A stretch of DNA of 64,000 bases from Deltaproteobacteria bacterium. GTDB taxonomy: Bacteria; Myxococcota_A; UBA9042. Under the pieces are notes generated by a model that saw only the letters and a list, made by a program, of their open reading frames with translations, was not told the DNA's origin and did not search any database. Both the position numbers and the translations under genes were made by a program. This document shows, one piece after another, positions 17,647 through 24,858 of the stretch; within the stretch, counting starts at the first letter, position 1, and each line of letters starts with the position of its first letter. The stretch is taken from contig JACKFC010000013.1 of assembly GCA_020632665.1 (NCBI GenBank), forward strand, positions 62,001-126,000, given 5' to 3'.

Positions 17647-20166
17647 ATCACGCCCGCACCACCGACTCCGACGCGCCGTCGCCGCAGCCTCCTGTTCGCC
17701 TTGCTCGTCGCGCTCGGCTGCAGCGAGGCCGCCGCGCCGGGGCACGACGCCGGCGCAGTCGCTGATGCCGACGCTGTCGCGGACGCCGCCGCTCTCCCGG
17801 ACGCCGCCGCTGATGCTGTCACGGACGCCGCCGCCGCCGCTGATGCTGTCGCGGACGCCGCCGCTGACGCTGTCGCGGACGCCGCCGCTGACGCTGACGC
17901 TGCCGCCGCCGCCGACGCTGCCGCCGACGCCGTTGCCGACACCGGGATCATCTCCGGCGAGCCCTGCCAGCAAGCATCGGATTGCCCGCCGCTGCAGCCC
18001 GACGCCTGCGCCGCCTGGACCTGCGCCACCGGCATCTGCGACCTCACCGTCGCCCCGGTCGGCACCCCCTGTGGACCGACGCTGGGCTGCCGGGAGATGC
18101 GCTGCAACCTCGGCGCCTGCGTCCCCACGGCGCTCGCCTGTCCGTCGCCCGGTGCGTGCACCACCGCGACCTGCAACCTCGCCAGCGGCGCATGCGTGGC
18201 GACGCCCCTCCCCGCCGCCGCCACCTGCAGCAGCGACGACCTCTGCCAGCCGGACGCCCACTGCGACGGCGCCGGGCTCTGCATCGCCGCCGCCGTGGCG
18301 TGTCCCTCCGGTCCGTGCAGCCTCGCCGCCTGCGACCCGCAGACCGGTGCTTGCGTCGCCACCCCGCTGCCAGCCGGCGCCTCGTGCACCGACGGCGACC
18401 CGTGCACCCTCGACGACGCCTGCGACGGCAAGGGCGCCTGCCTCAGCACCGCGACGCTGCCGTGCCCAGCGTCCAGCCCCTGCCAGAGCAGCGCCTGCGA
18501 TCCGCTGACCGGCGCCTGCGTCGCTGGCCCGTGGACCTGCGCCTGCAAGACCGACGCCGACTGCGACGACGCCGACGTCTGCACCGCCGAGGCCTGCGTC
18601 GCCGGCTCCTGCGTCACGCTGCCGCTCGACGCGACCCTCTGCGACGACGGCAACGCCTGCACCGCCGACGCCTGCACCCCGGCCACTGGCGCCTGCGGCC
18701 ACACGGCGCTCTCGGAACTCGGCTGCGACGACGGCGACCTCTGCACGCTCGGCGACCTTTGCCAATCGGGCGTCTGCGTCTCTGGCGCGGCGAAATCCTG
18801 CCCCGGCGGTGGGCCCTGCGCGCAGGTGGGCTGCGACCCCACCACCGGCCAATGTCTCGCTGTGCCACTGAGCGGTGCGTGCACGCCGAGCAGCGCCTGC
18901 GTGGTCGCGGCGAGCTGCGAATCAGGCGCTTGCGTCGATGGAGCCGGCCTCGACTGCGATGACGACGTCGATTGCACCGTCGATGCCTGCGAGCCCGCCA
19001 CTGGCGCCTGCAGCCACGCTGCAGCGCCCGGCGGGACGGCCTGCGGGTCGGGCGGCGCCTGCTTCGCCAGCGGCTGCGGCTGCAAACACGGCCCGCAGCT
19101 CGCGCCGCAACAAGGCCAGGAGTGGCTGCGCGCGGTCGTGCCCTACGGCGGCGGCTTCGCGGCCGTCGGCGACAGCGACGCGCCCGGCAGCGCCCGTGGG
19201 CTGCTGCTGCGGGTCGACGGCGAGGGGACCATCGCTCTGCAGCGGCGCTACGGCGGCATCTCCGCGGTCAGCTTCGTCGCCGTGGCCCGAGATCCGAGCC
19301 TGCCAGCGCTGCGCGTCGGCGCCACGCTCGCCGGCCAGCACGCCGTGTTGCTGCTGCTCGACGGCCTCGGCAATACCACGGCACAAGAGATGGTCACGCC
19401 CTTCGCCACCACCCAGGCCGTCGCCGCGGTCGGGGCGATGACGCTGATGCTGGTCGCGGAGTCGTGGCAAGCCGGCGCGGCCTCGCGGCTGGTCCGTTTG
19501 GCCGCGCCGAACCAACCGCTCTGGACGCGGCCGCTGCCGCCGGCGGCAGCGAGCGGGACCTTCCGCGGCCACGCGTTGTTCGTGCTCGGGGGCGAGGTGC
19601 ACGTCTTCGGCCACGACGTCGACCCCGCGGCGCCCCTACTGACGGCGGGACGGCGCTTTCGCGTCGACCTCGCCCTCGGCACCAGCTTGGCCGCCGACGC
19701 GCTCGCGCTGCCGCAGGGCGGCGTCGTCCTCGCAGCGGCGAGCGACGGCGTGGGCGTCGTCTTGGCGGGCACGCGGCTCGGCGGCAGCGGCGGCGCGGTG
19801 GGGCATTGGACCGGCCGGCTGGCGCAGCAGGGCGGCGGCTTGGTGCTGGCCGACGCCATCGTCTCCGAGGAAGTCGGCGCGTTCGCCGGCGTCGCCAGCC
19901 TCGGCACGACGCGGAAGCCCGGGCCGAGCTGGGCGGTGGGCTGGCGTGGTGGCAGCACGCCGGCCGCGCTGCTGCGCCGGGTCGACGTCGATGGCGCGCC
20001 GACGGTGGTCGAGGTGGGGCCGGCGGGAAGTGGCCCGCTGGCGCTTCACGCCGCGGCGGCGCTGGAAGACGGCGCGTGGGTCGCGGTCGGCAGCGCCGAG
20101 ACGGCGAAAGGCAGCGCAGCGATGTGGCTGCGGCTGAGCCCGGGCTGGCCGGCGGCGTGCCCTTGA
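17647..20166 (+). CDS. Cys-rich lipoprotein with propeller-like C-terminus, apparent non-canonical start
   Basis: The first ATG/GTG/TTG in this frame is TTG at 17701, but it would leave only MLVALGC before the lipid cysteine, too short for a signal. Reading upstream from ATC at 17647 gives a four-Arg n-region and the core SLLFALLVALGC, an ideal lipoprotein signal, with GGAGGA at 17638-17643. I therefore place the start at 17647 (AUC, or ACG at 17650), giving 839 residues; 17701 is the conventional alternative. A long Ala/Asp linker follows (about residues 28-100, built from tandem GACGCCGCCGCT-like units). Next are Cys-rich modules related to the giant upstream protein (about 100-480) and a Cys-poor beta-propeller-like domain to the end. 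It is an exported surface protein of unknown ligand. Confidence 0.75.
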   Translation: MTPAPPTPTRRRRSLLFALLVALGCSEAAAPGHDAGAVADADAVADAAALPDAAADAVTDAAAAADAVADAAADAVADAAADADAAAAADAAADAVADTGIISGEPCQQASDCPPLQPDACAAWTCATGICDLTVAPVGTPCGPTLGCREMRCNLGACVPTALACPSPGACTTATCNLASGACVATPLPAAATCSSDDLCQPDAHCDGAGLCIAAAVACPSGPCSLAACDPQTGACVATPLPAGASCTDGDPCTLDDACDGKGACLSTATLPCPASSPCQSSACDPLTGACVAGPWTCACKTDADCDDADVCTAEACVAGSCVTLPLDATLCDDGNACTADACTPATGACGHTALSELGCDDGDLCTLGDLCQSGVCVSGAAKSCPGGGPCAQVGCDPTTGQCLAVPLSGACTPSSACVVAASCESGACVDGAGLDCDDDVDCTVDACEPATGACSHAAAPGGTACGSGGACFASGCGCKHGPQLAPQQGQEWLRAVVPYGGGFAAVGDSDAPGSARGLLLRVDGEGTIALQRRYGGISAVSFVAVARDPSLPALRVGATLAGQHAVLLLLDGLGNTTAQEMVTPFATTQAVAAVGAMTLMLVAESWQAGAASRLVRLAAPNQPLWTRPLPPAAASGTFRGHALFVLGGEVHVFGHDVDPAAPLLTAGRRFRVDLALGTSLAADALALPQGGVVLAAASDGVGVVLAGTRLGGSGGAVGHWTGRLAQQGGGLVLADAIVSEEVGAFAGVASLGTTRKPGPSWAVGWRGGSTPAALLRRVDVDGAPTVVEVGPAGSGPLALHAAAALEDGAWVAVGSAETAKGSAAMWLRLSPGWPAACP

Positions 20167-20191
20167 AGTGGTCCTGCGCGTCGGTCGCGGC

Positions 20192-20219
20192 GACGCTGCG
20201 CGTGGCATCGCAACGAGGA
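20192..20219. repeat. Left copy of imperfect direct repeat flanking the ATPase/NACHT cassette
   Basis: The last 16 bases, GGCATCGCAACGAGGA (20204-20219), are identical to 24835-24850. Extending left, 25 of 28 positions match (20192-20219 against 24823-24850). The similarity stops abruptly after GAGGA on both sides. Confidence 0.7.
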
Positions 20220-20260
20220 ATTCAGGGTGCCGAGTCCTGATCCCAAACCTCGAACCGCGC

Positions 20261-20299
20261 TTGACGACGGGGATTCCACAAGTAACCTGTATATAGGTT
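20261..20299 (+). promoter_or_regulatory. AT-rich promoter with palindromic operator candidate
   Basis: TTGACG (20261-20266) is followed after 16 bases by TAACCT (20283-20288). A palindrome AACCT-N6-AGGTT covers 20284-20299 and overlaps the putative -10. Further half sites lie nearby (AACCT about 20246, AGGTT at 20328-20332, just before the start). The stretch is strikingly AT-rich for this DNA. It looks like a regulated promoter for the two-gene cassette; which protein binds is unknown. Confidence 0.45.
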
Positions 20300-20337
20300 G
20301 AGATTCAGCCAAAATCGACCCATTTTCAGGTTGTGTG

Positions 20338-21750
20338 ATGGAACCTTTGGATTGGAAAGCGATCGAACGGCGGAATCGGTGGTGGGATGCCGGTGACGTT
20401 CCGCCGAGCCTGCCGCGCCGGGCGGCAATGGGACTGAGCGCTGCCCTGCGGCGCCAGCGCTTCGAAGTGGCACCGGGTCAACCGCGGTTGGGCTTCGCCC
20501 TGCGTGGCCTGCGCCGCGTCGGCAAGACGACGTTGATGCGGCAGGTCGCCGGTCAGTTGCTCGACCAGCGGCTGTGGTCGGGCGACGAGGTTTTGCTGCT
20601 CGACTTCGAGTCGGCGGTCTTTGAAGGCCGGCGCGGGGACCCGTCCGCGATCGAAGCCGCGTTCTCAATGTACGTCGAGAGGTTGCAGCCGCGGCGGACA
20701 CCACTGCTGCTGCTCGACGAGGTCCAGGTCGTCGAGGGGTGGGCGCGCTGGGTCCGCGACGCGCTGGAGACCGGGCGGGCACATATCGTCGTCACGGGGT
20801 CGTCGTCGCGGTTGCTCGAACCGGAGCTCGCCACGGTGTTGGTCGGCCGGATGCGGTCGACGACGTTGTGGCCGATGTCGATCGGCGAGACGTTGGATAG
20901 CGCAGCGGCGCTCGGCGTCGTGCCGGTGCGGGCCGAGACCGCGGAGGAGCGCTGCGATCGGGCGCTCGCGTCCGTGATCCGTACAGGCGGCTTGCCATGG
21001 ATTGTCGAGCGGCAACTCCAAGCCGCGCGGTTGGGTGAGCGCCGTGACCTCGGGCAGGGCGATGAACCGTTCTTGCGCGACATCCTCGCGAGTATCCTGA
21101 AGGATATCAGCACGCGCCACGAGGTTCGGCACCAGCGCGGGCTCGAGCGCGTCGTGCAATTCGCGTTGCAGCAGACGGGGTGCGAGCTCAGCTTGAACAA
21201 GCTCAAGACGCGGTTCGGCATCGGCATCGACCAGGCTGCGCGCTACCTCGACTTCGCCGACGAGGCGTACCTCGTCCAGCGGCTCGAGCGCTTCAGCGTT
21301 CACGCTGGCGAGCGCGCTCGAGCGCCGACGAAGGTGTATGCCGTCGACCTCGGGCTGCGCAACGCGATGTCGCTGCACGGTCACGGGGATGAAGGCCACC
21401 TGGTCGAGACGCTGGTCCACAATGCGCTGCGGGCCGACAGCGATGCGAAGCTCTGGTCGTTCCGCAGCCGGCAAGGGTACGAGTGCGACTTCGTGCGGCC
21501 GCCGGGTGAGACGGTCGGGCTGGCGCTGCAGGTCTGCGTCGGTGACGAGCTGCCCGAGCGGGAGGTGCGTGGGCTGCAGGTGGCGATGGAGGCACTGGAT
21601 CTGCAGGAAGGCGTCATCCTGACGCGGCATTTGCGTGCCGACCAGCGGCTGGCCGACGGGCGGCGCCTGCTCGTACGGCCGGCCGCGGTGTGGCTATTGG
21701 CGCTGGAGGATGCGCGGCGGGCGGAGGTGGCGGGTGACGTGCGGCGCTGA
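20338..21750 (+). CDS. AAA-family ATPase with DUF4143 C-terminal domain
   Basis: A 470-residue cytoplasmic ATPase. Walker A is GLRRVGKT (residues 57-64), Walker B LLLLDEVQ (about 123-130), and a sensor-like VVTGSSSRLL lies at 151-160. Residues about 245-430 match the DUF4143 pattern seen in COG1373-type predicted ATPases: a winged-helix-like middle (SLNKLKTRFGI) and a nuclease-fold end with LVETLVHNAL and YECDFV. The usual final lysine of a PD-(D/E)XK site appears as Gln (LQVC), so this end is probably not a nuclease. GTG at 20335 directly precedes the ATG and could also serve. The stop overlaps the next gene by 17 bases, whose ribosome-binding site lies inside this gene, so the pair is translationally linked. 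Function is unknown; a partner or regulator of the downstream NTPase is plausible. Confidence 0.85.
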   Translation: MEPLDWKAIERRNRWWDAGDVPPSLPRRAAMGLSAALRRQRFEVAPGQPRLGFALRGLRRVGKTTLMRQVAGQLLDQRLWSGDEVLLLDFESAVFEGRRGDPSAIEAAFSMYVERLQPRRTPLLLLDEVQVVEGWARWVRDALETGRAHIVVTGSSSRLLEPELATVLVGRMRSTTLWPMSIGETLDSAAALGVVPVRAETAEERCDRALASVIRTGGLPWIVERQLQAARLGERRDLGQGDEPFLRDILASILKDISTRHEVRHQRGLERVVQFALQQTGCELSLNKLKTRFGIGIDQAARYLDFADEAYLVQRLERFSVHAGERARAPTKVYAVDLGLRNAMSLHGHGDEGHLVETLVHNALRADSDAKLWSFRSRQGYECDFVRPPGETVGLALQVCVGDELPEREVRGLQVAMEALDLQEGVILTRHLRADQRLADGRRLLVRPAAVWLLALEDARRAEVAGDVRR

Positions 21751-24700
21751 TCGGGCGCTGCCGCTGCTGCCGGTGGCATGGGCGCGGTCGCGTGGATCGG
21801 AGGGCTCGACGTCGTCGACTGTGACCGCAGCGGAGGAAGCGGCCGGGCCCATCCACGACGCCTGGTCGCTGCTGCTGGCGCCGCCGGGTGCGGGCAAAAG
21901 CCATGCGCTGAAGGAGTTGGCACAGCGACTGGAGGGCCTTGGGTGGTCGGTCGTCTTCGTCGAGTTGGGCGGCGATACGCTCGGGGGCCATCTCGATCGC
22001 GAGGGCTGGCCACCTACGCTGGCGGATGGGCGCCGTGTCGCGCTCGTGCTCGACGCGATCGACGAGGGCACTCAGGCCATCGTCCCATTCGCAAACGAGC
22101 TCGCCGCACGCATCCGTGGCCACGTAGGCGCCGTGCACCTGAGCGCCCGCGACTGGTTGGGACCACAGCTAGCGCGCGTCGAGGACGTGCTTGCGCAGGC
22201 GTTGCCCGACGGCTGCGGCGGGCGGTGGACGTTGCGAGACCCGGCGTTGGAAGAGTGGGGCGACGCGCTGGAGGCGCAAGGGCGCGGCGAAGATTGGCGG
22301 GCCGTTCGAGAGCTCGCCGGTCGACAGCCCCGCCTGGCGACGTGGTTGGCGCGGCCATATTGGTTGCGCCGTGTGCTGGCCCTTCATGGCGCGGGGCATG
22401 ACACGGAACTTGCGGACGGCGGCATCGCCGAACTGCTCGACACGGCGCTCCGCAACGACATCGCGGCCGCTATCGACACATCACTGCGCGATCGGCGCGG
22501 CCATGAACCAGCCGTCGCCGACGTGCGCGCGGCGCTCGACCGCGCTGCGTTGTGCGCCGCACTCGGCGCGAGAACGCCGACACGGCGGGAACTCGCTGCG
22601 TGGGGGGGGACGGCCGCCGGCCCGGCAACAGACGAGGTGGTGCGCGCTATCGACGTTGGGGGGCTTCTCCGCGGGGAGGACGGAGATGGCGCCAGCCTGA
22701 CCTTCGACCACGCGATCACCGCGGATTTCTGCGCCGCGCGGGCCCTGAAGGCCGCCGATGCAGGCGCGGAGGACTTGTGGGCGCTGCTCACGGTGGAGGT
22801 CGCAGGCAAGCGCATCTTGCCGCCGCGCGTCGGTGGGGTCGCGGTGTGGGTGGCCGAGGCGCAACGCGGTTTCGCGCTGTTGTTGGCGCAGCGCGAGCCG
22901 CGGCTGGCACTCGAGCTCGGGTGCGCCGCGGAGCCGTCGATCGCTGCGCTTTTGCTTCCGGCACTGCTGGACGCTGCGGACGGCGACTACGACGTCCACC
23001 GCGATCTGCCGCCTCCAGCGATCCTGCAGCGTTTGGACAGCTCGTTGGCGATCGCGACCCTGCAGGCCGCGTTGCATGCGCCGAGCCGGTCGCGGGCGTG
23101 GACGGCCGCTGCGGTGCTCGGCTCGTTCCGAACGGATGCGGCGGTCGATGCAGCGATCGAGGCCGCGTTTGACGGCTCCATCGACGACCATGCGCGCTTC
23201 ACGCTCGTCGACGCGCTGGTCGACGGGGCGGACGCAGCGCGCTTGCAGCGCCTGGAGGCGTTGGTCGGGCCCGGGGCGCCTGGGGACGCGGATGGCGATA
23301 TCGCGGGGCGCGTGCTGTTCGCGCTGGTCGAGGAGGGGCGGTGGCCGGCGGCCCGACTCGTGGCGGCGCTTCGACGTGGTCGACCTGGCTACGTCGGCTG
23401 GTCGACGGGAGCGCGCTGGCAAGTCGAGCATCGGCTTCGCGATGCCTCATTCGATGAGGGGCCTGCCGTGCAGGCCTTCGTCGCGCGCCTCGCTGATCGC
23501 TCCGACCTCGACGATGTCGACCTGGCACGACGTTTGGCCTACGCCTATCTCAGTCGACCCGGCGGCTGCGATCCAGTTGTAGCGGCGCGGTTGCAGCCCT
23601 TCGCCGACGCTGTAGCGGACTCGTCGTCGAGCAGGTCGCCGGCCGGCGGGTTCGGTCGCCTCGACGAGCCACCCAGATGCACGCCCGACGCGACGGCCGA
23701 TGCCGCCCGCGCTGCTGTCGCGGCGCTGCGCGTCCTTTGGGCGCCTACGGCCGCGCCCGGCCTGGTGCATCCGTCCGATCTGAGCGCGGTGGAGCTGCCG
23801 CGTGCCGGTGCTCCCGTCGTTGAGCTGCTGGAGCCCGACGAGCAACGCGCGCTGGCACGCGGGCTGCTGCGAGCCCATGCGCCGCCAGATCCGTTCGCTG
23901 GCAGACGGGTCGCCGCTATCAATGAGAATGACCGGACCTGGCGCCGTCTACGGCGCTTGCTGCTGGATGCGATCTCGCGACGGGCGACCGACTCCGACCT
24001 CACCTGGCTCGACCAGACCGCCGACGAAGTCGCCGACAGCACTTGGCTACGCAGCCTGGCCGCGGACGCCCGCCGCCGCCTCGCCGACGCCGAGCCGCGT
24101 CGCATGACTGCCGCAGACCTCCACGCCTGGCTCGCCGCCCACGGTCGTCGGCGCGCGATTCGCAGCACAGACGACCTGTTCGACGCCGCGATGACGGCGC
24201 TCGACGCTATCCAGCGCCACCTCGCCGACAAGGGCAGCGCCTGGCACGTGCTTTGGGGGGTGCGTGGGCGTGACGGCCTACGACGACCCAAGGACGAGGC
24301 TGACCTGCAGGCATCTCTCGCCGACGAGCTGCGCCGCGCATTGCCGCGCGTCGCGATTCTGCGCGAGGTCCAAGTCGCGCCGCCCCGCGCCAGTCTGCCG
24401 GGCGAGGCCCCGGACCTGCTGATCAGCGCGCATTCCTCGAGCGGAGCGCACCTCGAAGTGGCCGTCGAGATCAAGGGCTCATGGCACCGCGAGGTCGCGA
24501 CCGCGATGGAGACGCAGCTCTTCGACCGTTACCTCTTCGGTGGAAGCTGTCGGCACGGCATCTACCTCGTCGTCTACTTCGGCCAGGACGGCTGGGACAG
24601 CAACGACAGACGCAAGTGTGACAGCCACCGGCACTTCGCATCCGCGGCAGAGGCCCAGCATTCTCTCGATGGTGAGGCCCGCAGGCTGAACGATCCCCAC

Positions 24701-24769
24701 GGGCGCCGGGTCCGCGCCTTCGTCCTCGACGCGTCGCAACCCGCGCATCTGCCCGGTGTCGGGCCTTGA
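21734..24769 (+). CDS. NACHT-type STAND NTPase with HEAT-like middle and PD-(D/E)XK nuclease C-terminus
   Basis: The start GTG at 21734 has GGAGG six bases upstream, inside the end of the previous gene; later GTGs at 21773 and 21821 are alternatives. The 1011 residues read as: Walker A APPGAGKS (49-56), Walker B/NACHT motif LVLDAIDEG (104-112), sensor LSARDW (136-141), and the winged-helix signature LTFDHAITADFCAARAL (322-338). A Leu/Ala-rich helical repeat region (about 395-840) follows, then a nuclease-like domain with REVQV (E878), PDLLI (D894), VEIKG (E912, K914) and ETQL (Q928). That is the complete PD-(D/E)XK pattern. NACHT STAND proteins with nuclease ends are known as antiphage sensors that cut DNA on activation. 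Here the nuclease is C-terminal, unlike Avs1-2 where it is N-terminal. Defence is a strong inference; the trigger is unknown. Confidence 0.85.
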   Translation: MTCGADRALPLLPVAWARSRGSEGSTSSTVTAAEEAAGPIHDAWSLLLAPPGAGKSHALKELAQRLEGLGWSVVFVELGGDTLGGHLDREGWPPTLADGRRVALVLDAIDEGTQAIVPFANELAARIRGHVGAVHLSARDWLGPQLARVEDVLAQALPDGCGGRWTLRDPALEEWGDALEAQGRGEDWRAVRELAGRQPRLATWLARPYWLRRVLALHGAGHDTELADGGIAELLDTALRNDIAAAIDTSLRDRRGHEPAVADVRAALDRAALCAALGARTPTRRELAAWGGTAAGPATDEVVRAIDVGGLLRGEDGDGASLTFDHAITADFCAARALKAADAGAEDLWALLTVEVAGKRILPPRVGGVAVWVAEAQRGFALLLAQREPRLALELGCAAEPSIAALLLPALLDAADGDYDVHRDLPPPAILQRLDSSLAIATLQAALHAPSRSRAWTAAAVLGSFRTDAAVDAAIEAAFDGSIDDHARFTLVDALVDGADAARLQRLEALVGPGAPGDADGDIAGRVLFALVEEGRWPAARLVAALRRGRPGYVGWSTGARWQVEHRLRDASFDEGPAVQAFVARLADRSDLDDVDLARRLAYAYLSRPGGCDPVVAARLQPFADAVADSSSSRSPAGGFGRLDEPPRCTPDATADAARAAVAALRVLWAPTAAPGLVHPSDLSAVELPRAGAPVVELLEPDEQRALARGLLRAHAPPDPFAGRRVAAINENDRTWRRLRRLLLDAISRRATDSDLTWLDQTADEVADSTWLRSLAADARRRLADAEPRRMTAADLHAWLAAHGRRRAIRSTDDLFDAAMTALDAIQRHLADKGSAWHVLWGVRGRDGLRRPKDEADLQASLADELRRALPRVAILREVQVAPPRASLPGEAPDLLISAHSSSGAHLEVAVEIKGSWHREVATAMETQLFDRYLFGGSCRHGIYLVVYFGQDGWDSNDRRKCDSHRHFASAAEAQHSLDGEARRLNDPHGRRVRAFVLDASQPAHLPGVGP

Positions 24770-24777
24770 CACCGGGC
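24751..24777 (+). terminator. Strong hairpin across the cassette's last stop codon
   Basis: GCCCGGTGTC (24751-24760) pairs perfectly with GACACCGGGC (24768-24777) around a 7-base loop; the stop codon is in the loop/right arm. No T-run follows, so it may act as a transcript 3' end stabiliser rather than a full intrinsic terminator. Confidence 0.5.
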
Positions 24778-24822
24778 CCGTGGGCATGTTGCGCGTAACG
24801 TTCGTCCCCCGCCGCGCGTCCT

Positions 24823-24850
24823 GACCCTGCGCTGGGCATCGCAACGAGGA
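24823..24850. repeat. Right copy of direct repeat flanking the cassette
   Basis: Matches 20192-20219 at 25 of 28 positions, with the final 16 bases identical. Its GAGGA end is part of the ribosome-binding site of the gene at 24859, so this copy has a known use at its present place. Confidence 0.7.
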
Positions 24851-24858
24851 GCTTCCAC

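Larger units (their letters stand above)
20220..24850. mobile_element. Candidate inserted two-gene defence cassette bounded by direct repeats
   Basis: About 4.6 kb carrying only an AAA-DUF4143 gene and an overlapping NACHT-HEAT-nuclease gene, with one internal promoter region and a hairpin at its end. Both edges carry the same 28-bp imperfect repeat, whose right copy ends in the ribosome-binding site of the downstream flavoenzyme gene. This is the pattern expected if the block was inserted ahead of that gene by recombination at a short repeat, or if target DNA was duplicated. No integrase or transposase is present, so any mobility would depend on outside functions. The alternative is that the repeat is a regulatory sequence shared by two leaders. 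Confidence 0.45.

Noticed and set aside
20338..24769. Reading the pair as a toxin-antitoxin system
   Set aside because: Both proteins are large multidomain NTPases; neither has the size or fold of a typical toxin or antitoxin, although the promoter layout is similar.
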